Assembly (NCBI GenBank): GCA_017525805.1
Contig: JAFXSH010000109.1
Location: 1-7,747, forward strand
DNA from: Clostridia bacterium
GTDB taxonomy: Bacteria > Bacillota_A > Clostridia > Christensenellales > Aristaeellaceae
DNA length: 7,747 bases
Direction of reading: 5' to 3'
The position numbers and the translations under genes are program-made. The notes beneath the pieces are model-generated. The model was not told where the DNA came from, did no database searches, and was given only the letters and a program-made list of their open reading frames with translations. Shown one piece after another: positions 1 to 6,204 of the stretch. Position 1 is the first letter of the stretch; the number at the start of each line of letters is the position of its first letter.

Positions 1-736
1 CCTCACCGGCATGGAAAAGCACTCGGATTTCCGCCGGGACGACCTGTATCAAAATGGTCATGCTTTCTTTGACATCATGCGGGAGAATATGTGCCGCCTG
101 CCCACCCCCAGCCTGCAATGCGCCATGAACGAACTGAGCAACCACGACCACAGTCGTTTCCTCACCCGCACCAACGGGCGGGCGGGCCGCCTGCAATCGG
201 CGGGCAGCGAAGCGGCGGCAGAGGGCGTGCAGGTGCCTGTGTTCCAGGAAGCCGTTGTCATCCAAATGACCTGGCCCGGCGCGCCGACCATCTATTACGG
301 GGACGAGGCCGGGCAGGTGGGCTGGACGGATCCGGACAATCGCCGCACCTATCCCTGGGGGCACGAAAACCAAACCCTGATCGACCTGCACAAGGCCCTG
401 ATCAAGCTTCGGGAGGCGCTGCCTGTATTGAAAAAGGGCAGTATAAAGCCCCTCTGCGCAGGGTATGGACATATCGCCTACGTCCGGTTTGATGAAACCG
501 CCGCGGTACTGGTGGCGTGCAATAATCTGAACCAAGCGCAAACGGTTTCCCTGCCAGTGCGGGACGCGGGCGTGACGGACGGAACCGCCATCCATCGCGT
601 TTTCACCACCGACGCCCAGGGCTTCAAAAGAACGGACGAACTGGCGGGACACGCGGAAAACGGCGTGTTCGAGATTGCCATGGAAGCCCAAAGCGCGGCG
701 ATTTTCCTTCCGCAGACGCAAGATTCTCCGATTTGA
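1..736 (+). CDS. GH13 alpha-glycosidase, C-terminal part (5' end outside window)
   Basis: The reading frame is open from base 2 (base 1 belongs to the previous codon) to TGA at 734-736, so about 244 residues of a longer protein are present. Counting from the Met codon at 11, the stretch NELSNHDHSRF (residues 40-50) is conserved region IV of glycoside hydrolase family 13; its Asp46 (codon 146-148) is the transition-state-stabilising acid. The following PGAPTIYYGDEAG and the TDPDNRRTYPW segment end the catalytic barrel and are typical of neopullulanase-like or maltodextrin-type GH13 enzymes of Clostridia. The last ~100 residues form the usual C-terminal beta domain. The nucleophile and acid/base residues lie upstream of the window. 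Expected role: hydrolysis of alpha-glucans or maltodextrins, probably in the cytoplasm, although any signal peptide would be outside the window. The Met at 11 is internal and not the true start. The gene ends in its own terminator, so it is not co-transcribed with the next operon. Confidence 0.9.
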   Translation, partial: LTGMEKHSDFRRDDLYQNGHAFFDIMRENMCRLPTPSLQCAMNELSNHDHSRFLTRTNGRAGRLQSAGSEAAAEGVQVPVFQEAVVIQMTWPGAPTIYYGDEAGQVGWTDPDNRRTYPWGHENQTLIDLHKALIKLREALPVLKKGSIKPLCAGYGHIAYVRFDETAAVLVACNNLNQAQTVSLPVRDAGVTDGTAIHRVFTTDAQGFKRTDELAGHAENGVFEIAMEAQSAAIFLPQTQDSPI

Positions 737-746
737 TCACAGAAAC

Positions 747-801
747 AACGCTTCGCTTTTCTATCCCGTATCCCGGCGGGCAGAAGGGCGAAGCGTTTTT
801 T
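747..801 (+). terminator. Rho-independent terminator after the GH13 gene
   Basis: A perfect 10-bp stem pairs AACGCTTCGC (747-756) with GCGAAGCGTT (788-797) and runs into six T residues (796-801). Inside it, TTCT/AGAA (759-762 with 782-785) and CCCG/CGGG (765-768 with 777-780) extend the hairpin. It begins 10 bases after the stop codon, as expected for an intrinsic terminator. Confidence 0.9.
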
Positions 802-859
802 GTTCTGCCGCATGTTGCTCTCAGCAACATTTTTGCCTCTTTTTCGATTTTTCAAATAA

Positions 860-907
860 AAAAGTCAAATTTTCGTCTGTTATTTTGCACAAATCTGATT
901 GACTTTT
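860..907. repeat. 9-bp perfect inverted repeat upstream of and overlapping the -35 box
   Basis: AAAAGTCAA (860-868) and TTGACTTTT (899-907) are perfect reverse complements, separated by 30 nt. The centres of the arms are 39 bp apart, close to four helical turns, and the right arm contains the -35 hexamer. This arrangement is compatible with two regulator half-sites bound on the same face of the helix. The left arm lies in an A/T-rich stretch that could also act as an UP element, so the match may in part reflect composition. Confidence 0.5.
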
Positions 908-927
908 CCCCCGGAAAAAGATAATAT
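899..927 (+). promoter_or_regulatory. Sigma-A promoter of the uronate operon
   Basis: TTGACT (899-904) and TAATAT (922-927) are separated by exactly 17 bp. Transcription would begin near 934, giving a leader of about 70 nt before the GTG start at 1004. The region upstream (840-895) is A/T-rich. No other promoter of similar quality is seen before 4499, so this probably drives all three genes to 4447. Confidence 0.8.
904..918. promoter_or_regulatory. Candidate operator: dyad inside the promoter spacer
   Basis: TTTTCC (904-909) and GGAAAA (913-918) are perfect inverted repeats around a CCC centre and fill most of the gap between the -35 and -10 boxes. A dimeric repressor bound here would block RNA polymerase. 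The first gene of the operon begins with an XRE-type helix-turn-helix domain, a family that commonly binds short dyads in its own promoter, so autoregulation is a natural inference. The dyad is seen in the sequence; binding is not shown. Confidence 0.5.
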
Positions 928-1003
928 TATAGCGAAACAGCGATCTATTTTGTGGCTGTCGGCAACATTTGTTGATCTTCAATATGGAAAGGATGATCTT
1001 CCC

Positions 1004-2506
1004 GTGAAAAGGCTGTCCCTGCCGCTGCTTTCGGAAACGGTGGTTTCCCGCCGGAAAGAACTGAAAATCACCCAGGCGCAGCTGGCCCAAAAAACCGGCA
1101 TCCACCGTTCCGTGCTGAGCAAGCTGGAATCCTCGGAATATATTCCCTCCATCCCGCAGCTGGAAGCGCTGGGAGAGGCGCTGGGCTTCGAGCCCGCCGA
1201 TCTGTACGCGGAAGAAGCCGCCCCCGCCGAGCAGACCGAGCCTTCCCGCCGCATCGCGGTGGCGGGCGCGGGGTATGTGGGCCTGTCTCTGGCGGTGCTG
1301 CTGAGCCAGCACAACGAAGTGACCTGCGTGGACATTGTGCCGGAAAAAGTGGAAAAGCTGAACCGCTTTGAATCGCCCATTCAGGACGAATACATCGAAA
1401 AATTCTTTGCCGAGGCCAAAGCGGGAAAGCGCCCCCTGCGCCTGACCGCCACCACCGACGGGGCCTTAGCCTACGCGGACGCCGATTTCATCATCGTGGC
1501 CGCCCCCACCAATTACGATCCCAAACAGAATTTCTTCGACTGCTCCGCCGTGGAAGCGGTGATCGGCCTGATCCTGAATACCACGGCTGAACGGAAGCAA
1601 AAGCCCGCCATCATCATCAAATCCACCGTGCCCGTGGGCTATACCGAGCACGTGCGGGAAAAGTTCCAGGCAGACAATATTCTGTTCAGCCCCGAATTCC
1701 TGCGGGAATCCAAGGCGCTGTACGATAACCTGTACCCCTCCCGCATCATCGTGGGCGCCAACGAACAGACGGAATCCGCCGCCCATGCCTTTGCCGCCCT
1801 GCTGCGGCAGGCGGCGCTGAAAAGGCCCGTGGAAACCCTGTTCATGGGCTTTACGGAGGCGGAAGCCACCAAGCTGTTCGTGAATACTTATTTAGCCCTG
1901 CGCGTTTCCTATTTTAATGAACTGGACACCTACGCCGAGCTGAAGAGGCTGAAAACCGCCCCCATCATCAAGGGCGTATGCTTAGACCCCCGGGTGGGCG
2001 ATTATTACAACAACCCCTCCTTCGGCTACGGCGGCTACTGCCTGCCCAAGGATACCAAGCAGCTATTGGCCAATTACCAGGACGTGCCCCAGACCCTGAT
2101 CCAGGCCATCGTGGAATCCAACCGCACCAGGAAGGATTTCATCGCCGACCGGGTGCTGGAGATCGCGGGCACTTACGGCAACAGCGAAGCTTTCTCCGCC
2201 GCCCGGGAAAAGAAGCAGAAGCAGATCGTGGTGGGCGTATACCGCCTCACCATGAAGGCCCATTCCGATAATTTCCGCCAGTCCTCCATCCAGGGCGTGA
2301 TGAAGCGCATCAAGGCCAAGGGCGCTACTGTGGTGATCTACGAGCCCACCTTGGAGGACGGCAGCACCTTCTTTGGCAGCCTGGTCGTTAATGATATGAA
2401 AAAGTTCAAGAAAATGTGCGGCTGCATCATCGCCAACCGCTACGACAGCGTCCTGGACGACGTAGAAGAAAAGGTCTACACCCGCGACCTGTTCCGCCGC
2501 GACTGA
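1004..2506 (+). CDS. XRE-family HTH domain fused to UDP-glucose/GDP-mannose-type nucleotide sugar 6-dehydrogenase
   Basis: The 500-aa protein starts at GTG 1004. An AAAGGA motif at 988-993 lies 10 nt upstream, and the frame upstream of this GTG runs into the promoter. Residues ~12-68 form a Cro/C1-type helix-turn-helix, with the core [20 protein letters not shown] (21-40). A short Ala/Glu-rich linker (about 69-82) leads to a complete dehydrogenase. Its features are: NAD-binding GAGYVG (G88, G90, G93); KSTVPVGYT (206-214); FSPEFLRES (228-236); the conserved Lys in [13 protein letters not shown] (288-300, K290); and the catalytic Cys346 in [10 protein letters not shown]. The ~418-aa enzyme part resembles the short bacterial Ugd class, which oxidises UDP-glucose with two NAD+ to UDP-glucuronate. 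Donor-sugar specificity is inferred. It is the first gene of an operon, 20 nt before the kinase gene. The unusual point is the DNA-binding domain on an otherwise intact metabolic enzyme, suggesting an enzyme that senses its substrate or cofactor and controls transcription. The domain could instead serve only for oligomerisation. Confidence 0.9.
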   Translation: MKRLSLPLLSETVVSRRKELKITQAQLAQKTGIHRSVLSKLESSEYIPSIPQLEALGEALGFEPADLYAEEAAPAEQTEPSRRIAVAGAGYVGLSLAVLLSQHNEVTCVDIVPEKVEKLNRFESPIQDEYIEKFFAEAKAGKRPLRLTATTDGALAYADADFIIVAAPTNYDPKQNFFDCSAVEAVIGLILNTTAERKQKPAIIIKSTVPVGYTEHVREKFQADNILFSPEFLRESKALYDNLYPSRIIVGANEQTESAAHAFAALLRQAALKRPVETLFMGFTEAEATKLFVNTYLALRVSYFNELDTYAELKRLKTAPIIKGVCLDPRVGDYYNNPSFGYGGYCLPKDTKQLLANYQDVPQTLIQAIVESNRTRKDFIADRVLEIAGTYGNSEAFSAAREKKQKQIVVGVYRLTMKAHSDNFRQSSIQGVMKRIKAKGATVVIYEPTLEDGSTFFGSLVVNDMKKFKKMCGCIIANRYDSVLDDVEEKVYTRDLFRRD

Positions 2507-2526
2507 TCATGATGGAGGGAAAATAT

Positions 2527-3699
2527 ATGCTCTGTGAAGAAAAATTTTTCGAAATCTACAAGCACCTGCCCCAGGGGATCGCTTTCTGCCCCTACCGCAT
2601 CTGCCCCATCGGCGCTCATTCCGACCATAACTTAGGCAAAATCACCGGCCTGGCCATCGACAAGGGCATCCATATCGCCTACCATCCCAAGAAAAACGGG
2701 GTGGTGGAAATGGCGTCCCTCCAATTCCCCAAGCGCGCCCAATGGCACATCGCCTCCGTGCCCAAGGAAAAGGAAAACGACTGGGCGGATTATCTGCGCG
2801 GCGCCACCTGGGCCCTGAGCAAGCGCTTCCCGCTGACCGTTGGCCTGAGCGGCGTGATCGAGGGCTCGCTGCCCATCGGGGGCTTGAGCTCCTCCGCCGC
2901 TGTGATCCTTTCTTTCCTGTCCGCCCTTTGCAAGGTGAACGGCATTCATTTGTCCGCCCAGGAAATGATCGATACCGCCTTTGACGCCGAGCTGAACTAT
3001 GTGGGCGTATCCGTGGGCAAGCTGGACCAGTCCTGCGAGGTGCTGAGCAAAAAGGATCATCTGCTGTATTTGGACACGGCGGACGGAAGCTTCGAGCTGA
3101 TCCCCACCCTGCCCACCATGAAGCCCTATAAAATCGCCATCTTCTTCTCCGGCTTGGAGCACAGCTTAGCGGGCTCAAAATACAACATGCGCGTGGACGA
3201 ACTGCGGGCGGGGGTGTACGCCCTGTACGCATTCGCCGGGCTGGAATACGGCAAATTCAAGGAATCCAACGCCCGGAACATTCCTTTCGCCGTGTATCAG
3301 GAATACAAAAACCGTCTGCCCGGCCCTTGGGCCCGCCGGTGCGAGCATTGGTACACCGAGTTCCAGCGGGTGGAAGCCGGGGCGGAAGCCTGGCGGCGGG
3401 GCGACATCGAGGAATATGGCCGCCTGTCCTTTGAATCGGGCTGGAGCAGCATCCACAACTGGGAATCCGGCGCGCCGGAGCAGATCCGCCTGTACGAAAT
3501 CATGCGGGGAACCGACGGCATTTACGGCGGCCGGTTCAGCGGCGCGGGCTTCAAAGGCTGCTGCATGGCGCTGATCGATCCCGCATTCGAGGAAAGCGTC
3601 ACCCAAAAAGTTTCCGAAGCTTACTTAAAGGATTTCCCCCACCTGGAGGGCAAATACTCCGTACACATCTGCCACAGCGCCGACGGCGCGGAACTGTGA
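2527..3699 (+). CDS. GHMP-family sugar kinase, galacturonokinase-like
   Basis: A 390-aa protein starting at ATG 2527, preceded by GGAGGGA (2514-2520) at a good distance. The same frame is open further upstream, but that part overlaps the dehydrogenase gene and has no ribosome site. It has the three GHMP motifs: RICPIGAHSDHN (24-35) in the sugar-binding segment, PIGGLSSSAA (116-125) as the phosphate loop, and GRFSGAGFKGC (335-345). The likely catalytic Asp is D167 in GKLDQS. Galactokinases carry Glu-His-x-Asp in motif 1, where the Glu contacts the sugar O6; here that Glu is Ala30. As I recall it, plant galacturonic acid-1-phosphate kinase has a closely similar RICPLGAH-type motif and an LDQS segment, so a uronic acid (GalA, perhaps GlcA) is the favoured substrate: ATP + uronate to uronate-1-phosphate. 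Its position between a UDP-sugar dehydrogenase and a sugar-1-phosphate nucleotidyltransferase fits. Galactokinase activity remains possible. Cytoplasmic; no signal peptide. Confidence 0.8.
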   Translation: MLCEEKFFEIYKHLPQGIAFCPYRICPIGAHSDHNLGKITGLAIDKGIHIAYHPKKNGVVEMASLQFPKRAQWHIASVPKEKENDWADYLRGATWALSKRFPLTVGLSGVIEGSLPIGGLSSSAAVILSFLSALCKVNGIHLSAQEMIDTAFDAELNYVGVSVGKLDQSCEVLSKKDHLLYLDTADGSFELIPTLPTMKPYKIAIFFSGLEHSLAGSKYNMRVDELRAGVYALYAFAGLEYGKFKESNARNIPFAVYQEYKNRLPGPWARRCEHWYTEFQRVEAGAEAWRRGDIEEYGRLSFESGWSSIHNWESGAPEQIRLYEIMRGTDGIYGGRFSGAGFKGCCMALIDPAFEESVTQKVSEAYLKDFPHLEGKYSVHICHSADGAEL

Positions 3700-3709
3700 G
3701 GTAAACGCC

Positions 3710-4447
3710 ATGAAATGCCTGATCTTAGCCGCGGGCTACGCCACCCGCCTGTATCCCCTGACGGAAAATTTCCCCAAGCCCCTGTTGAAAGTGGGCGAAA
3801 AGACCATTTTGGACTGGCTGCTGGACGATATTGACACCGCCGGACTGGTGGACGGCTATGTCGTGATCACCAACCATAAATTCGCCCATCACTTCCAGGA
3901 TTGGGCCGCCGCCCATCCCCTGCCCATCACCGTGGTGGACGACGGCACCAGCACCAATGAAACCCGCCTGGGCGCGGTGCGCGATATTCAGTTCGCCATC
4001 GACACCCTGCGCCTGGACGACGATCTGCTGATCATCGCCGGGGACAACGTGCTGGATTTCTCCCTCACCACATTCCTGCGCTACGCGAAGGAAAAGGGCA
4101 CCTCCTGCGTGATGCGGTATTACGAAGCCGACGAAAAGCGGTTGAAGAAAAGCGGCGTGGCGGAGCTTGGCGAAAACGACCGCCTGATGAATCTGGAAGA
4201 GAAGCCGGAAAACCCCCGCTTCCATTGGTGCACGCCGCCCTTTTATTTCTACCTGCGCAAGGATGCGGCCATGATCCGAAAGGCCATTGAAGACGGCTGC
4301 GGCACCGACGCCCCCGGCAGCCTGGTGGCCTGGATGTGCCGCCGCACCCGCATGCACAGCATGGAAATGCCCGGCAGCCGCTACGATATCGGCAATTTGG
4401 AAAGCTACGAAAAGGTACAGCGCGACTACAAGGGCATCGTGAAGTAA
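3710..4447 (+). CDS. Sugar-1-phosphate nucleotidyltransferase (RmlA/GlmU-N/LicC-like)
   Basis: A 245-aa protein starting at ATG 3710, 10 nt after the kinase stop, with GAGGT (3698-3702) overlapping that stop codon, so translation is probably coupled. The N-terminal LAAGYATRLYPLTENFPKP (residues 6-24) is the nucleotide-binding signature of the nucleotidyltransferase family. IIAGDN (108-113) carries the metal-binding Asp112, and LEEKP (162-166) and PGSRYDIGN (221-229) complete the sugar-phosphate site. The length fits single-domain members with no added acyltransferase or CBS domain. Expected reaction: NTP + sugar-1-phosphate to NDP-sugar + pyrophosphate. With the upstream kinase this would turn a free uronate into an NDP-uronate, most simply UDP-GalA or UDP-GlcA. 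The nucleotide (UTP, CTP or dTTP) cannot be read from the sequence. It is the last gene of the operon, ending before a terminator at 4484. Confidence 0.88.
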   Translation: MKCLILAAGYATRLYPLTENFPKPLLKVGEKTILDWLLDDIDTAGLVDGYVVITNHKFAHHFQDWAAAHPLPITVVDDGTSTNETRLGAVRDIQFAIDTLRLDDDLLIIAGDNVLDFSLTTFLRYAKEKGTSCVMRYYEADEKRLKKSGVAELGENDRLMNLEEKPENPRFHWCTPPFYFYLRKDAAMIRKAIEDGCGTDAPGSLVAWMCRRTRMHSMEMPGSRYDIGNLESYEKVQRDYKGIVK

Positions 4448-4467
4448 AAGCTGCCTCATTGCCGATT

Positions 4468-4513
4468 GCGAATATTCGCTGAAAATTCGCTTTTCGTATT
4501 GACGAAAGCGAAT
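4468..4513. repeat. Cluster of four GCGAAT half-sites
   Basis: GCGAAT/ATTCGC form a perfect 12-bp palindrome at 4468-4479. The same hexamer recurs inverted at 4485-4490 (ATTCGC) and direct at 4508-4513 (GCGAAT). The last two arms are also the base of the terminator stem, and the last lies just downstream of the -35 box of the next gene. Four copies in 46 bp upstream of a gene with a winged-helix domain look like an operator array. Part of the repetition is explained by the hairpin itself. Confidence 0.5.
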
Positions 4514-4517
4514 TTTT
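4484..4517 (+). terminator. Rho-independent terminator after the uronate operon
   Basis: AATTCGCTTTTCGT (4484-4497) pairs with ACGAAAGCGAATT (4502-4514), with one bulged T and the loop ATTG, followed by the T run 4513-4517. It lies 37 nt after the nucleotidyltransferase stop. The stem is A/T-rich, so its strength is moderate. Confidence 0.75.
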
Positions 4518-4526
4518 GATTATAAT
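4499..4526 (+). promoter_or_regulatory. Sigma-A promoter embedded in the terminator
   Basis: TTGACG (4499-4504) and a perfect TATAAT (4521-4526) are spaced by 16 bp. The -35 box sits in the loop and right arm of the upstream terminator, so the end of one transcription unit and the start of the next share DNA. The start point would be near 4533, leaving a leader of about 26 nt before the ATG at 4559. Confidence 0.8.
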
Positions 4527-4558
4527 AAACACGGAGTGAATGGAAGGGAGCAGCCCCC

Positions 4559-5893
4559 ATGCATATTGAAACAGAAAACATCGAATTCAAATCGCAATTT
4601 ACAGACGATCTGTATAAAGAGATTATCGCTTTTGCCAATACGGACGGAGGCATTGTTTACGTAGGCATCGACAACAGCGGAAATGTGATCGGACTCACCG
4701 ATGTGGACGAAGAATACACTCGGATCACCAATGGCATCCGCGACGCTATCATGCCGGACGTGGCCATGTTCGTCCAGTACACTATCCAGGAAAACAAAGT
4801 AGTGCGCATCACGGTGGGCGAAGGCAGCAATAAGCCCTATTATCTGAAAGGAAAAGGGCTGAAGCCCAGCGGGGTGTATGTGCGGCAAGGCGCGTCCAGC
4901 GTGCCCGCGTCGCCGGAGGCCATCCGCCAGATGATCAAGAACAGCGATGGCGATGTGTATGAAGAAATGCGCTCCATGAATCAGGAGTTGACCTTTGACG
5001 CCGCTGCCGCCGCGTTCAAAAAATATGGCGTGGCATTTGGCACGGAGAAATACCGCGCGTTGGGCATCACGCAGCCGAACAGCGATTTGTTTTCCAACCT
5101 GGCATTGCTCATATCGGATCAATGCACCCATAGCATCAAGATCGCTGTTTTCGGCGATGAAGTCAAGACCGCCTTTAAGGATCAGAAAGAATTGACTGGC
5201 TCCATTTTCACGCAATTGGAGGATGCCTTCCATTATCTGATGCTCTGTAACAAAACCGCGGCGGTGTTCAAGGGCCTGGAGCGCATCGAAAGCCCGGACT
5301 ATCCGGAGGAAGCGCTCCGCGAGGCGCTGCTCAACGCCATCGTGCACCGGGATTACAGTTACAGCGGCAGCATTATCATCAACGTGAACGACCGGGAAAT
5401 GGAGTTCATTTCCATCGGCGGTTTGCTGCCCGGCCTGTCGCCCGACGATATCCGAGCCGGTATTTCCCAGCCCCGCAACAAAAATCTGGCGGCCATTTTC
5501 CACCGCCTGCGTCTGATCGAATCCTATGGCACCGGCATCCGCCGCATTTACGCGCTGTATGCCGATTGCCCCGCCCAGCCCCGGATCGAAGTGACCTCCA
5601 ACACCTTCAAGATGGTTCTGCCCAATATGAATACCGCCCGGGCGGAAGATCATACCCAGGATCGATCCTCTCATGCGATTACAGCCCAAATGAAAAAAAT
5701 CCTGGATTACATCCAGGAGCATGGGCAAATCACCGATGAAGAGATTCAAACGATTCTTGGTTTGAAGAAAACCAGGGCGTTCACACTTACCAAACAATTG
5801 AAGGATATGGGATTGATTGCTGTTAAAGGACGAGGAAAAGAAAAAGTATATCAAATAACGCATGAAAACATTTCAAAGAATTATCAAACGTGA
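4559..5893 (+). CDS. AlbA_2 (Schlafen-type) / HATPase_c_4 / winged-helix protein, COG2865-like
   Basis: A 444-aa protein starting at ATG 4559, preceded by GGAAGGGAG (4542-4550). Residues ~1-125 are an AlbA_2 domain shared with Schlafen proteins: ENIEFK near the start (E9, K11), AFANTDGGIVYVGIDNSG (24-41) and a GVYVRQG edge (105-111). Residues ~245-355 match the HATPase_c_4-type region found in RecG-like predicted regulators, with EALLNAIVHRDYS (255-267), RNKNL (306-310) and SYGTGIRRI (322-330). Residues ~374-435 form a winged helix (ITDEEIQTILGLKKTRAFTL and after). Such proteins are annotated as predicted transcriptional regulators or ATP-binding nucleic-acid-binding proteins; many sit in accessory or defence regions, but no defined activity can be assigned. 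Base composition is less GC-rich than in the flanking operons, especially in the last 250 bases. It has its own promoter with GCGAAT repeats, suggesting autoregulation. A small ORF and a RhuM remnant follow directly. Confidence 0.85.
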   Translation: MHIETENIEFKSQFTDDLYKEIIAFANTDGGIVYVGIDNSGNVIGLTDVDEEYTRITNGIRDAIMPDVAMFVQYTIQENKVVRITVGEGSNKPYYLKGKGLKPSGVYVRQGASSVPASPEAIRQMIKNSDGDVYEEMRSMNQELTFDAAAAAFKKYGVAFGTEKYRALGITQPNSDLFSNLALLISDQCTHSIKIAVFGDEVKTAFKDQKELTGSIFTQLEDAFHYLMLCNKTAAVFKGLERIESPDYPEEALREALLNAIVHRDYSYSGSIIINVNDREMEFISIGGLLPGLSPDDIRAGISQPRNKNLAAIFHRLRLIESYGTGIRRIYALYADCPAQPRIEVTSNTFKMVLPNMNTARAEDHTQDRSSHAITAQMKKILDYIQEHGQITDEEIQTILGLKKTRAFTLTKQLKDMGLIAVKGRGKEKVYQITHENISKNYQT

Positions 5894-5940
5894 AAAACAA
5901 CTCATAGAGCATAAAACAATACTGTAAAACGGAGAATAAT

Positions 5941-6075
5941 ATGAACAGATTTGACATTATCAATAGAATTGGTGACAAATATCGTATTGGAAATACAGAA
6001 ACGGGAGAGTTTAGTTATACACAAGCTTAAAAACAGTTGGAAAAGATATTAGAGACTATCAGAAAGCGACAATAG
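5941..6075 (+). pseudogene. Small ORF of 29 codons, probably a 44-codon gene with a nonsense mutation
   Basis: ATG 5941 follows GGAG (5931-5934) by 6 nt, a convincing ribosome site. The ORF reads MNRFDIINRIGDKYRIGN, then TETGEFSYTQA, and stops at TAA 6028-6030 (29 aa). The same frame continues without a shift as KQLEKILETIRKRQ to TAG 6073-6075, which looks like a genuine amphipathic helix and ends exactly at the ribosome site of the next start. A single change from GAA, CAA or AAA to TAA would explain it, giving an original protein of 44 aa. The composition is AT-rich, unlike the neighbours. I do not recognise the family. Its place between an AlbA_2 gene and a RhuM fragment suggests an accessory gene co-transcribed with both. 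It could instead be a real 29-aa peptide. Confidence 0.5.
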
Positions 6076-6084
6076 GAACACAAC

Positions 6085-6204
6085 ATGGTGATTGCAATGA
6101 GTGGAAAAGTATCTGGTGAGATTATCGTATACCAGTCAGACGATGGCTTGACCTACGTGGATGTGCGGTTCGGGAGTAATAACATCTGGCTGACGCAGGC
6201 GTAG
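6085..6204 (+). pseudogene. Truncated RhuM-family gene, first 39 codons only
   Basis: ATG 6085 (or the in-frame ATG 6097) follows AGGA (6074-6077). The translation MVIAMSGKVSGEIIVYQS, then DDGLTYVDVRF and NNIWLTQA, matches the start of RhuM-family proteins, whose members typically read xGEIIxYQxxDGxTxxxVRF followed by WLTQAQLxxLF. Here the codon after WLTQA is TAG (6202-6204), where the family has Gln (CAG), so a C-to-T nonsense change is likely. Two more codons (Leu-Ile) still fit before similarity ends near 6210. The usual remainder of about 300 residues is absent, so the gene also suffered a deletion. RhuM proteins occur in prophages, pathogenicity islands and near restriction-modification systems; their role is poorly defined. 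The fragment marks this spot as a former accessory insertion. Confidence 0.75.

Noticed and set aside
899..1003. Longer N-terminus of the dehydrogenase from a TTG at 899
   Set aside because: That TTG is the start of the -35 box, upstream of the predicted transcription start, and the added 35 residues resemble nothing and lack a ribosome site.
984..1007. Seven-codon leader ORF (MERMIFP) whose stop overlaps the GTG start of the HTH-dehydrogenase gene
   Set aside because: The GTGA overlap looks like translational coupling, but ATG 984 has no ribosome site, and the GGAAAGG inside it better serves GTG 1004. Chance is likely in so short an ORF.
2416..2526. Upstream extension of the kinase frame
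   Set aside because: It overlaps the conserved C-terminus of the dehydrogenase, is Arg/Pro-rich out-of-frame translation, and a strong ribosome site sits before ATG 2527.
5701..5717. Hairpin CCTGGAT-TAC-ATCCAGG in the AlbA_2 gene
   Set aside because: It is a perfect 7-bp stem, but inside the coding sequence and not followed by a T run; probably chance.
4520..5863. Long open frame antisense to the AlbA_2 gene (447 codons)
   Set aside because: It mirrors the codon structure of the + strand gene, which has clear domains, a promoter and a ribosome site. The antisense protein shows no recognisable family.
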